Source of the DNA: Ascarosepion bandense
Taxonomy: Eukaryota > Mollusca > Cephalopoda > Sepiida > Sepiidae
Assembly (NCBI GenBank): GCA_037127315.1
Contig: JBBBDQ010000330.1
Span: forward strand, 7,565,001-7,629,000
Reading direction: 5' to 3'
DNA length: 64,000 nt
The notes under the pieces were generated by a model. The model had not been told where the DNA came from and did no database searches. It saw nothing but the letters and a program-made list of their open reading frames with translations. The position numbers and the translations under genes were made by a program. This document shows, in pieces, positions 32,282 to 43,228 of the stretch (within the stretch, counting starts at the first letter, position 1; each line of letters opens with the position of its first letter).

Positions 32282-33889
32282 GAGTCAAGTTTACAATACT
32301 TGTTAGAAGGTTGTCACATATGAAATGATGCATTTTTTTGTTTTTTGTTGATCTGGTTGTCTAATGAAGTAACTTCATTAATCGTTTGTATAGAAACAAT
32401 TTTGAATTTTTCCGGACTTATTCCCCCCCCCCCCCTAGAGAATTTTTTTTTTAATATCTTGCTCATAAGCTTAAAAAATGATTACAATGAAAGAATGTCA
32501 AGTAATCTTACTGTATGAGTACAAACTTGGTCATTCTGTCTTTGAAGCATTTTGGAATATCAAGTCAGTAATGGTGTTGTTTAAATCAGAATTGTTCAGA
32601 GATGGTTTCAGAGGTTTCGTTTGGGAGATTATAGTCTTGAAAATAAGCCAAGGGGAAGACCATGATTAGTTCTCAGACATGATCAATTGAATGATTTTGT
32701 TGATTAAAATCTGAGAACTACAGTCCAAAAACTTGTATCAGAACTCAAAAAATCTTGCACAACTGTTTCTTGGCACTTGAAAGCAATTGGATAAATAAAA
32801 ATGTGTTTGTTCCACATGAACTGAATGAAATTAAAAAAACAAAAAACAAAAAGCGTTGCTTTGAGGTGTGGACTCTGTTGCTTTCTCGACTGAAAAAAAG
32901 AACTATTTTGCATTGAATCATTACATATGATAATAATTGGATACTCTTTGACAACAGTAAAAGAGTAGGCCAGTGATATGATGCAATTGAATCACCAAAA
33001 CAATACCCAAACCCTCCACTGCACCTTAAAAAGTTAACGGTTACTGTATTTCCAAGAAGTTATTCATTATGCATTCTTACCTCAATAAAAAACAATAACA
33101 GCACCCTTGTATTGTGGTGAAATTGACTGTTTGCATAAAAAAATAAAGAAACGTCTTAGACTTGCGAATATGGATGGCCCAATTTTGCTGCATGACAACA
33201 CATGACCACACATATCTCAGTCAACTGTCCAAAAGCTGCATTGCCTGAATTATGAAATTTTGCCTCGTCTTCCATATTTACCTGATATTTAAGCATTTTG
33301 ATTTTTGAGCTTATAATATGCAATAATACGTTTCCCAATAAGGAAGAGGTAATTGAAGCATTTGAACTGTTTATTACATCAATGGATGAGATTTTAATTT
33401 TAAAGATGGGATCAAGAATTTAGAGGTACATTGGAGAACAATCATTCATGAGCACAGTGCCTATTTCAACTAAATAAATTATTTAACATTTCAGAAATGT
33501 TTCATTCATTTCCTATAAAGTGCATCATTTCATGTGTGACAATTTAATATGTACAGTGATGCTGAAAGCTTTTTAACTTAATGAGTTCCGGAATCTACGG
33601 ATTTGATTTGAATGGGTCCACAGGAAATTCTATTGGTCCAAACTATGGTCTCTTAATAAATTGTAGTGTTAAACTGCAGCGCTCCAGACTAAGTTTGTTT
33701 GTTATGTTTTTTTTTGTTTTTTTTTTACTATTGTCTTGAAAAACAATTTTAATTGTTCTGAATCACATAAATTGACAAAACAAAAGTTTTTTTTCTAAAT
33801 TAAATTCTAACATTTAAAAACATAAAATGGTATTTACAAATAATTGCAGTTCAATTAAGAAATATTATTAGGTACCATCACTAAATTAC
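31791..33889. other. AT-rich non-coding sequence
   Basis: No gene or named repeat was recognised. It includes an AT microsatellite (32243-32278), a 13-base C run (32423-32435) and many A/T homopolymers. Confidence 0.4.
32243..32278. repeat. AT microsatellite
   Basis: Simple AT run of about 36 bases. Confidence 0.95.
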
Positions 33890-34375
33890 TGAAAAAGCAG
33901 TATGAAGAAAAAAGGCCCCAAACTTAATAAAAATGAACTTTTTCATCCAAATATTTGTTATTATTAAGAGGAAATATCAAAGTATTTTTTAATTATTCTT
34001 TAAAATCTTTTATTCCTTTCTAGATGTTTGAAATTTTGGTAAAAAAATTTGTTTTGATTTTAGTGAGTAACCAAATTATGAGAGTTTACAATAGAAAATG
34101 TAATATTACATAACTTATTTTTTTTCCAGTGACAAACATATTAATTTGGAAATACTTGCAAAAATCAAATTATTGGATTTTAATGAAGCTTTCAGAATTT
34201 GACAAATGAATGAAATTATTTTAAAAAAATCTTGGTAAAAGTATTTTTTTACATCTGTTACCTCCACATAAATTTGTGAAATTTCAAGAAATTAAATTTT
34301 GTAGGCAACATTGAGTTTATTAGTTAAATGCAGGTCTCATTGAGAAATGTAAATCATCTATTATTTTTGGTAAAT
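33890..34375 (+). repeat. Diverged repeat Z, copy 1
   Basis: Collinear with 36640-37050: GCAGTATGAAGAAAAAA, CCAAACTTAATAAAAA, GATTTTAATGAAGCTTTCAG with a partner GATTTTAGTGAAACTCTCAG, TTTACATCTGTTACCTCC, and GAGAATGTAAATCA-type ends. Very AT-rich, no frame, class unknown. Confidence 0.5.
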
Positions 34376-34424
34376 TTTCGTTTTAATTCCCGTCACTTTT
34401 CCCCTTCAAACTTATCCAAAATAG

Positions 34425-34955
34425 CATTATCTCTGTGCAAATGTATATGCCGAACTCAAATCAAGTGTTAGTTGAAGAAACTTGCCTTTTTTGCTTTGAA
34501 TGTCCATTAAGAAAACGAACTATATCTCGCACGTTTTCTCTCCCGTAACTCTCATGAAGTCATGTAATTGACTGCAGAATGGCGGACTGCGTAAGGTAAT
34601 GAAATTTGGCCTGTTTACATCCACCTGTTTCTTCCAGTTAGGGAAGTAATGCGCTTTTTTCCAAAAAACACACAACTTTCTGCTGAAATTGTGTACCAAA
34701 AACAAGAAGCACATTAATGCCCTAACCAGAAGTAAACAGGCGGATGTAAACAGGCCCAATTTCGTTCCCTTACGCAGTCCGTCATTCTGCAGTTAATTAC
34801 ATGACTTCATGAGAGTTATAGGAGAAAAAGTACGAGATATAGTTGGTTTTTTTTTTTATTGACATTTCGATAAAAAATAAAGTTAGTTTCTTCACTAATT
34901 GACACTTGATTTCAGTTCTGTTGTATTTACATTGTGCAAATATCTATCTATAAAG
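34425..34955. mobile_element. Foldback element with about 245-bp inverted arms
   Basis: The left arm (34425 to about 34665) and right arm (about 34705 to 34955) are inverted copies. Shared words are ACTATATCTCG, ACTCTCATGAAGTCATGTAA, CTGCAGAATG, CGGACTGCGTAAGG, GGCCTGTTTACATCC and ATCAAGTGT. Only about 40 bases separate the arms, so the strand can fold into one long hairpin. Identity is highest in the inner 150 bases. No transposase is present; it is best read as a MITE or foldback transposon. The superfamily is unknown. Confidence 0.8.
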
Positions 34956-35039
34956 GTATTAAAATAATTACCTCATTGTTTTGATTAATATGGCTTGCTT
35001 CAAGATACAATAGTTTTTGTTTAATGGCTAATCAACTCT

Positions 35040-35285
35040 GTGTGGGTTATTTAAAGCGAAAACATATTTCAGGTCTTAGGAACTTGCTTACATGCTTGGT
35101 GTTCCTAAGCAGACACCCATCTAAGCGCTGACCAGCTTTGACACGTCTTATCAACCCTTTGGGGGTTACTTAAAGCATAAACATATTTTGGATTGTAGGA
35201 GGTTGATTGGTACCCATGTTTGCAAGCAATCCCTCATTTATATACTGACCGATTTCGACATTGGTGATTGAATAAGAACTAGCAC
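35040..35285 (-). repeat. Two 5S rRNA-headed short SINE units in tandem, minus strand
   Basis: Minus strand, unit 1: 5S-like 35285-35200 (TTCTTATTCAATCACC, GGTCAGTATATAAATGAGG, ATTGCTTGCAAAC), then a tail TTTAAGTAACCCCCAAAGGG and TTGATAAGAC (to 35145). Unit 2: 5S-like 35145-35085 (AGCTGGTCAGCGCTTAGATG, GGTGTCTGCTTAGGAACACC), then the tail TTTAAATAACCCACACAGAG and TTGATTAG. No tRNA-like unit is present, so these are shorter relatives of the composite SINEs. Confidence 0.55.
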
Positions 35286-36244
35286 TTTAAGTTCAGTATA
35301 AGATTTTAGCCAAGCGGCCAACAAAGGAATGTGTAAGTTCTCTCTTTATTAATAGATAAAACTCAGATTGTACTGTCTGTAAATAGATGTGCTGAATCAT
35401 TGAACACTGAATATATCGTGAGTTAAGAATAGGTTTATTTTCTCCTTGGCTGACTAAAACACTTTGTATATTTAGTTTCTTCTTTTGTTCTATTTTGCTT
35501 AACATCTATTTATTTACTTGGATAAGTTGTTTTTGAAATTATGGCTTGCTTTTGACAAATAGTATTTTTTTTTTTTTTTTTTTTTTGTTGAATGAAAATG
35601 GGGTAGAAATATCAGCCATGATTTATTAAGTGTGCAGCCCTCACAAATATTTTTGGAGCCGCTCTCTCTTTTTTTTTTTTTTTTTTCATCAAAACAAGAC
35701 AAAAATGCTGTGACTTTGTATAATGATATACTTATCTCTTTCTTTTCTCTCCACTCCTAAGTATGACTTGGTGTTGAAGCAATGGATTGAAAGCTGCAGA
35801 ATTTCATGACAAATGTTTGTGTGATTATGCTTTGTCGTCATCCACCATTATGACACAGCAAGCAACCACAAGAAAATATTGAAAAAAAAATATTTTCCTT
35901 AAATTGGTTGAGTCTTATTTAAAAAAAAAAAAGGCATGAAAAAGTTTTGTTTTTTTTTCTAAAGAAATCTTGTTGAAAAATTACTTAGTTAAAAGTTGCT
36001 TATTTGCTAAATATTTTCTTAAATGTCAGTGTTAATGTGGTACCCTATGCAAATGATCTGAGTTGTATTTAAGTGCTAAGCCACTAAATGTTTGGATTTC
36101 CATTACATCATGCGTAACGTGTTCCCTGTATCGAGTCCTGAAACTGTGAAATATACAAGACGTAACAGTTAAAATTGAGACCAATTGAATTTTCCATTAC
36201 AGAAGTGATGAAGAAACTAACTAACCTCTTTAAAGAAATATGTA
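35286..36244. other. AT-rich non-coding sequence with homopolymer runs
   Basis: T runs at 35566-35586 and 35671-35687, an A run near 35921-35932. No gene was recognised. Confidence 0.4.
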
Positions 36245-36540
36245 TCTAAGCAAGACACCATAAGTAGATACTTCTTGCGAATATCAGGTGGTGTAATGGA
36301 TAATAGCTCGGAATTGGAAATTGGAGTACCAAGTTCCAGTCAGGTTTGTTATATTCCCTTACATGCAAATAGACTTGGGAAAGCTATGAATCCACCTTAA
36401 CTCTCGCCAGTTATATGTTAATTAGTAGAACTTGTATCATTAAAACAATCATTATCTTCACCTGCCAAATATCTTAATATCTAAAAAGATTTTCCAGTTA
36501 AATAACCTCCAAAAGATTGAGAAGACATTAAAAAAAAAAT
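36245..36540 (+). repeat. Composite SINE with damaged 5S head
   Basis: Short 5S remnant (TAAGCAAGACACC, TTGCGAATATCAGGTG; 36247-36290), then tRNA-like GGTGGTGTAATGGATAATAG and AAGTTCCAGTCAGG, a body TTGGGAAAGCTATGAATCCA, and a tail GTTAAATAACCTCCAAAAGA plus TTGAGAAGACATTAAAA. Same architecture as 2070-2540 and 61875-62240. Confidence 0.6.
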
Positions 36541-36639
36541 CAATGATAAATAGTTTTATCTACTTTTTCAGGTTCAGTATTAAAAGTTAATGTAAAAAGG
36601 CTTTAGTTTCTTTATGCTATAAATTAGGTACCTCCACTT

Positions 36640-37050
36640 TTTTGCTAAAAAAAACAGTATGAAGAAAAAAGTTTTCCAAACTTAATAAAAACAATGTTTT
36701 ATCTTCAAAATGTTAGTTATTACTAAGCAGAAAGACCAAAAACTATTTATGATTAGTGTTTTAGTGCCTTCTTTTCAGTGAAAAAAAGTGATTTGGAAAT
36801 TATGGCAAAAACCAAATAATTGTTGGATTTTAGTGAAACTCTCAGGACTTATTCACAGATGAAGGAAATTATTATTATATATATTTTTTTAAGAAAATGA
36901 TGATAATTTTTTTTTCTTTTTACATCTATTCCTCCAGTTTCTTAATTTCATGAAATTTTGAGGAATTAAATTTTCATCCCAAACTTTTTTTTTTCTTACT
37001 TAAAAGCAGAACTCCTTGGAGAATGTAAATCAATTTTTTTTAAAACTTGA
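36640..37050 (+). repeat. Diverged repeat Z, copy 2
   Basis: Partner of 33890-34375, in the same orientation about 2.75 kb downstream. Many indels at homopolymers. Confidence 0.5.
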
Positions 37051-37769
37051 ATTTTCTGAAAATCTGCTATGAATCATATAGTAAAAAATGCAATAAAACT
37101 ATGACATTATTTTCAATTGTTTTTATTTCTAAAAAATATTATGTAACGTGCCCATTTTTGAAAGTATGATTTGACCATACACAACATTATTGGAAAATAA
37201 AAGTGATGATTATAGTAAATTTAAAGCCAACCTTCCTAAAATTAAATTACAGCATATTTTCCAATGTTATTAAGATACTGAGTACTTCATATAAAAAAGT
37301 TGTTTATGGCATTTTTTAAAATTATTTTTTACAGATAAAATCTTTGTAGAACAACAATCATTATAACATCACTTGTCAATGCCTCATCAATTATGTAAAA
37401 CATGGCAATGTTGGTTAAAAACACAGCTACTGTTTTTTAAAATACATTTCTGTGTTATTTTAAAGTAAATAATAATTTTTCAAATCAGATTAATTATACT
37501 TTAAATCAGCTAATATTCCTCAAATAAACTTTCAGAAAAGTATATTTCTTTAATACAGAGAATTACATTGTGATGAAAGATGACTAAAAAAAGGTGCTAA
37601 TCAGCTATTTTGAAAAAAATGTTGAAAATTGATTTCAATCAATATAACTTTTGTTTGAAATATCCCAGAGTATTTTGCTTACTGGAAATACTAAATTTAA
37701 TCTTTTAGCTTTCAATTAAAACTAAAATGAAAGCTTCAAGAAAGCTTTCTCATTTATAAAAATTCATGT
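37051..37769. other. Non-coding, no feature recognised
   Basis: Very AT-rich. Nothing was recognised. Confidence 0.4.
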
Positions 37770-38290
37770 TAGACATTAGGTATTGAAAATTAGTAGAGTA
37801 TTAAGAGACAGGAAACTTTCACTAGAAACAAAGAAGAGAGTACTGGATTGCTATGTGATGTCAGTTCTTCATATGGCAATGAATGTTGGACAATATCAAC
37901 AAAGATGAAAGGAAAACTTGAAGCAGCTGAAATGTGGTTCTACAGAAGGATGCTGCATATATCATGGACTGAGCATGTGAGTAATGATGAGGTGTTGGAA
38001 AGATTGGAAATGAAAAGGAAATTCATATTGAGCATCAGGAAGAGACAACTGAAGTTCCTGGTATATGCAATGAGAAAGGAGGGCTTGGAGAATCTGATAC
38101 TAACAGGGAAAAAGAGACAGAGGAAAGCAGCAGATAACATATTTGAAGGGCCTGAGCAGGTGGATGACAGAACGGGGGTTGCAAGTTATCACAGGAGAAA
38201 GCGTTCTAAGAACCACCAGGAATAGGGAGATGTGGAAGGCCATGATCGCCTACGTCCTGAAAGGACAAGACACATAGAAGAAGAAGAAAG
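37770..38290 (+). pseudogene. RTE-like LINE 3' end
   Basis: From the RVLRDRKLSLETKK-like start through a 125-residue frame: ECWTISTKMKGKLEAAEMWF, RRMLHISWTEHVSNDEVLER, QLKFLVYAMRKEGLENLIL. It ends GACAAGACACATAGAAGAAG. A one-base loss near SVLHMA puts the start out of frame. Confidence 0.75.
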
Positions 38291-39174
38291 ACCTGCTATA
38301 AATTGCAATCATCAATGCCATTTTTCACGTCAAAAAATCAAATATTTCTTCTTTGCTGCTTAGTTTCAATGCTCTGTAGCTTGTAATGCTACAATAGAAA
38401 ACTTGTAAAGAATAAATTTTTCTGAAAGTTAAACCTTAAGGGATTTCATTTTAGCCAAAGTTAACCTTTTGAATAATCTTCTCTCATATTTTCTTTGCTG
38501 ACTGCCATTAAAATGAAATATGATTCTTTCAAGACAATACTTAGCAACTAATTCTCTTACTGATTTTTATCTTCTTCATCGTGAAGACACTCTATGTATT
38601 TCAAATTTCAAACAATACTATCAAGTTCTATTTTTTATACCATATTGTACCAACTGTGTAAGATATTTTAACACTTAAACCCTTGGATATGTAACATATA
38701 TTTTTTGTTTACTTCAGTGGCAAATTTTATGAGCATCTGAATGGTGTTGTCAAATTTCAGTAGTATTATTAAAAAAAAAAAATTGATGTAGAATTTATCA
38801 TGAATAAACACCAAGAAGAGCTGAGTAAAAGTCCTGTTGTGAGGTTTCTGTAAGCTCTTAAATGTTGAAATGAAAGAACTGTAATGAAAGAATATTTAAT
38901 GTGATATAATAATTGGCAATGTGCTATTGAGCAAGAAAAGACTTCTATTCTCATTGTGTTTTTGGAATAGGATGGAACCAATTAATTGTTCATATGAACA
39001 TTTTTTGATTTGTCACTCATTGTTTTATTTTATTTTTTCTGAATGAACAAATTCTCATATTTGGTTATTTTATTTGGTCAGTTTATTATATAACTGAAGT
39101 TTGATCCCTTGGCTTAAGAATCAACAGTTATCTTAGAAGAATGGATTTTCTAATAAGTCTTTCGTTAATTATTA
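38291..39174. other. Non-coding, no feature recognised
   Basis: No gene or repeat was recognised. Confidence 0.4.
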
Positions 39175-39655
39175 TCATTACCTCTGCCTTAAGGCAAAGA
39201 TATTGTATTCAGTTGTGTTTGTCTGTTTGTTTGTTTGTCTGTGGTCAAGATATCTCAAGACCTGCTTGATAGATTCAGACAAAACTTTGAGGGATCATTG
39301 GTCTCATGGTTGGCACGAACTGGTTAGATTTTTGGTTTTATCCAGCACAGGATAAAGTTTCTGGATTATTTTTCCAGTTTTAATAATAAAATTGAATTTT
39401 TGCCTTTCAAATGCCAAATACTGAATTACCTCTTCTAGATTATTTTAAAATACTGAATTACCTCCCCTGTTTTATTTTACATTTGCATTTAATTTTAAGT
39501 GCAATCAAGTTCATTTTTTTGTATTTTCAGTCTTGATAGCGGTCAAGTTCATTGCAGTTACTTTTTCTCATTTTAATAATTATCCCTTGCTAACTGCTGA
39601 GATGATGTTGGAATTATTTTGGCAGAGGTTTGCTGTGTTTGACTGCTCTTTCAAA
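39175..39655 (+). repeat. ATTACCTCTGCC-type interspersed element (likely non-autonomous transposon)
   Basis: It begins ATTACCTCTGCCTTAAGGCA, then TTTGTCTGTTTGTTTGTTTG, GATAGATTCAGACAAAACTT, and ends TTTTGGCAGAGGTTTGCTGT. Sequences opening with ACCTCYGCCAAGG and the TTTG run and closing with a GGCGGAGGT word recur in many marine animal genomes in my memory. The start (ACCTCTGCC) and end (GGCAGAGGT) are inverted. Class not settled. Confidence 0.5.
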
Positions 39656-39804
39656 TTTTAGGTCTTATTGAGCATAATTGAATTAAAGTGAGTAATTGGT
39701 GCAACATTTATTTGGAATTAAATATTATGGTTTTGTTTCTGTGGTGGTTCTCATTTGTTTTCACATTTTTCCTGGCCTACTGCTTCAATTATGTGGTGCA
39801 TCCT

Positions 39805-40110
39805 TCCAGGACGTAGGCGATCATGGCCCTTCATGTCTTCCTGTTTATTGTAGCTCTTAATATATTTTGTTTTGTTATTTCTCCCAAACCTTACTCTGCC
39901 ATCCATTTGCTTAAGCCCATTAAGTATGTTACACACTGTTTTTCTCTGCTTCTCTTTTCCTTTATACACCTTGTGTGTATCAGGTTCTCCAAGCCCTCCT
40001 TCCTCATTATGTGTCCCAAAAACTTCAACTGTCTCTTCCTGGTATTAAGTATAAGTTTCCTTTCTGTTTCCATTTTCTCCAAGACCTCATTGTTGTTCAC
40101 ATATTCAAGT
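39805..40110 (-). pseudogene. RTE-like LINE 3' end, antisense
   Basis: Minus-strand frames give NNEVLEKMETERKLILNTRK, RQLKFLGHIMRKEGLENLI and, in another frame, ILNGLKQMDGRVRFGRNN. The family terminus is read at GGACGTAGGCGATCATGG on +. Two frames, dead. Confidence 0.72.
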
Positions 40111-40976
40111 CTTTGTCATTTGATATTTTAGACTAGATGAACATTAAAATAAAAAACAAAAAAAATAAACACTAAAAACAAAGATTACATAGAATTAAAA
40201 AAACCAGTTCACCTTAAGCATATACTCTACATTTACAACCTTGTACTCATACAACCACCTCATTCAGTAACCTTTGAGTGGCTCTTGGTCCTTGTATTGG
40301 TTGAACAATACCAAAAATTAATATTAATCCGTTTTTAACATAAGTGTAATTTCATAGATCACCCAGTGAGAAATAAACTCATTATAAAAGGATTACATAA
40401 TAGACATGCTAAAAATAGATATTTACCAAAGTCCATCTTTGATCAAAGCCACATTGATTTTTAGTATAGAATTATAAAAAGTGGTAAATCAATCAGATGT
40501 TCATTTCATCTATAATAAGCAGTTTTTAATGTTTAAAAACTAAGCCCTAAAATAAAGCAAAAATACCAAATATATTTCTTAGCAAAAAAAAAAAAAAAAA
40601 TCTCCACGCATACACACACTCTGAAAGTTTAGCATTAAATTATGTAATGTTGGGTATCATAATTCTCAGAAAATGTCTTTCTATATTTCCCTTTGACAAA
40701 CATGAATGTTTTTGTTTTTTGAAACCCATATCTTCTGATAAAAAGAAAGTTCATACTTGCTGTTAAATGTTTACAAAAAGATTCACAATCAAATACTAAT
40801 CAGGTAAAATGAAAGCAAAAATCTCAAAAGGTATACAAACTAGATATGAGGAGGTGCAGAAAATGTTCTCTGCTGAACTCAAGGCCACAAATCAGATCAA
40901 ATCAAACCAAATAGTCAAACTTTGATTTTAAATTCCTTCTTGGTCAGTCTGTCAATTTTTGAGCACTCATTTGCAT
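40111..40976. other. Non-coding, no feature recognised
   Basis: A-rich with an A run at about 40584-40600. Nothing was recognised. Confidence 0.4.
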
Positions 40977-41278
40977 ATCAGTCAGTTAAATGCCATACGT
41001 GATACATGCTTGGGTGATCATGTCTCGAAAGAGACATGACTGAAAGGACAGAAGATTATCCTGCAGTAGGTTGCCATTACTTTCTGCAATAGACTGGTTA
41101 TCAACCAAGGCTATAGAACCCAATCTGTTTTGTTATTTAACCCATAAGTGGAGGGAAGAGATGGCTTAATACCTTTTCCAGGGGTATTTGAGCATAAGTG
41201 AATGCAAGGAATTCAACTGGAATTTGAACTTGGCTTCCTGATTTCTCGTTCCGAGTCAATATCCACTGCACCACAAAA
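40977..41278 (-). repeat. tRNA-derived octopus-type SINE, minus strand, full length
   Basis: Full copy with GTCAGTTAAATGCCATACGT, GTCTCGAAAGAGACATGACT, GCAGTAGGTTGCCATTAC, and a tRNA-like head ending CACTGCACCACAAAATA. Confidence 0.88.
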
Positions 41279-41469
41279 TATACTTACTGTCAATATATCG
41301 TTGCCACTTTTCAATCCAGTGCATAGTCAGTTTCTTAGAGTAAAATATTATTATTATTTCAACATAAGATATTTTTATCACACTCAATACAAATTAATAT
41401 TCAGATACATTTTGTTCCCCATTCTCAGATTTGGTGGGGGGAGCGCAAGTCATAAATTTTCAGCATTTT

Positions 41470-43199
41470 TTGGTAGGTCATCAACTGGAGAACTCTGTCA
41501 CCGACCCTGCTGGTGTCCACACCATGAATTTTTCAATCACCCAATCCCTTACGCAAGTGGTTAACTTCCCCACACGTTTCTCTGACAACCCTAATGGAAG
41601 GGACTCACTGCTAGACCTCTGCTTCACTTCCATCCTAAACTCTTGCACTACCAGACAACTCTGCCCACTTGGTAACTCTGACCACACCGTAGTTTCCGTC
41701 AACAGTTCATTCCACTCCCACCCAACCCAAGAAACCCAGGCAAGTAGAATATCCTACTGCTACCAAAGAGCAGACTGGGATTCGTTCCGAGACTTCCTCT
41801 GTGACGTCCCATGGAACAACGTTTTTAGTCTTCCCATTGAAGAATGTGCATACAAGGTCTCCTCCTGGGTTAAGGCTGACATCGATGCTTTCATCCCTGC
41901 CAGGAAATTTCAGCTTAAATCTCATTCGTCTCCATGGTTCTCGCCCGCTTGCTCAGCCACCATTGCCCATCGGAATCATTTCTTTTGACTCTATCATAGC
42001 TATGCGTCGGACCAAAACATACGCCTTTTCGCTTCAGCTCGTAATAAGTGTAAAAAGATACTTAACGAAGCTAAGATGTTATCTGCTGCCAGAATGAAGC
42101 AATGCATAGCATCCTCTAAGTTCGGCACCAAAGACTACTGGTGACTCTGTAAAAGTGTGCTTTACAAGAGCAAGTGCACAATGCCCCCACTAATAAACAA
42201 ATTTGTCCCCAGCGGACAAGGCTGAATGCTTTGCTCGCAGATTCTGATACCATAAGATCCCAAGTAGGTATGTACGCCAATGACACCACAGTTTATTCTC
42301 GCCTCGATCAAAAATCTGGTGTGGGCAACAAAGCTAACCTTGCAGCTGAGCTTGGAAAGGACCTCCAATCTGTAATGGACTGGGATAAGAAATGGCTCGT
42401 AAATTTTAATACTTCTAAAATGAAGCTACTATCAATTAATCATCATAGACAATCGCACATACCTCCTATTAGCATGGACCAGGCTTGCCTCCCAGAGAGT
42501 AAAACACTACGCCTCCTTGGTCTCACACTTTCAGCGGACCTCAAGTGGAATGACTATATCGAATCCATTGCTAAATCTGCTGCTATGAAAGTCGGTTCTC
42601 TGTGCAGGGCCTGGAGGTTTTTTCCGTCTGGTGCCTCTGCTATTCTCCTTGGGCTTCTAGACAAGGTACAGCGGAGGGTCTGTAATGTGATCGATACCGA
42701 CTTAGCAGACCGCCTGCAGTCTCTCTCTCTCTCACCAGCGTGATGTGGCTTCCCTGTGTCTCTTCTATAAATACTTTCACGGCTTCTTCTCTGATGAACT
42801 TAGATCACTGGTGCCCCCAAGGTTCAAATTTGCACGAGATACTAGATTAGCAACTAGATCCCACCCTTTTACAGTGAAACCGATAAAATGCAACTGCAAC
42901 TTCTACTCCAACAGTTTCTTTTCTTGCACTTCCCAACTGTGGAATTCTCTTCCACATGACTGCTTCCCCGATGGCTACAATCTCCAGGAGTTTAAATGTA
43001 AGGTCAATAGACACCTCCTAACAAACTAACTTCCATTATTTCAAACACTCTTCCCACCCACCCAACTATCTATCACTCCACTTCTGACATTTTCTATATC
43101 TAACCACTCTTCCTATTTACCTTCCCCTATGTAGCCCCAAGCGCAATAGTGGCAGTGGAATGCCTTGCTTGGGGTGAAATGATTAAAAAAAAAAAAAAT
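41470..43199 (+). pseudogene. Jockey/CR1-like LINE lacking the RT core (copy D)
   Basis: Carries the second half of the endonuclease: VVNFPTRFSDNPNGRDSLLD, LCFTSILN and LCPLGNSDHTVVSVNSSFHS (the SDH motif holds catalytic residues), then the linker WFSPACSATIAHRNHFF. Near 42240-42250 the sequence jumps from PSGQG-type linker straight to KIRSQVG and the VYSRLDQKSG region just past the YADD box, skipping about 830 bp present in copy G. The C-terminal region follows (NFNTSKMKLLSINHHRQ, LTLSADLKWNDYIESIAKSA, RSLVPPRFKFARDTRLATRS), then a 3' UTR ending TTGCTTGGGGTGAAATGATT and A residues. Frameshifts are present. Confidence 0.85.
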
Positions 43200-43228
43200 T
43201 GCCAAATATATAAGCAATGCCTTAGCCC

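Noticed and set aside
34520..34759. 79-residue minus-strand open frame
   Set aside because: It lies across the two arms of the foldback element; the frame is a by-product of the palindrome.
39823..40131. 102-residue + strand frame rich in Phe, Ser and Ile
   Set aside because: It is the complement of an RTE-like 3' end; similar antisense frames occur at 21838-22146 and 29125-29409.
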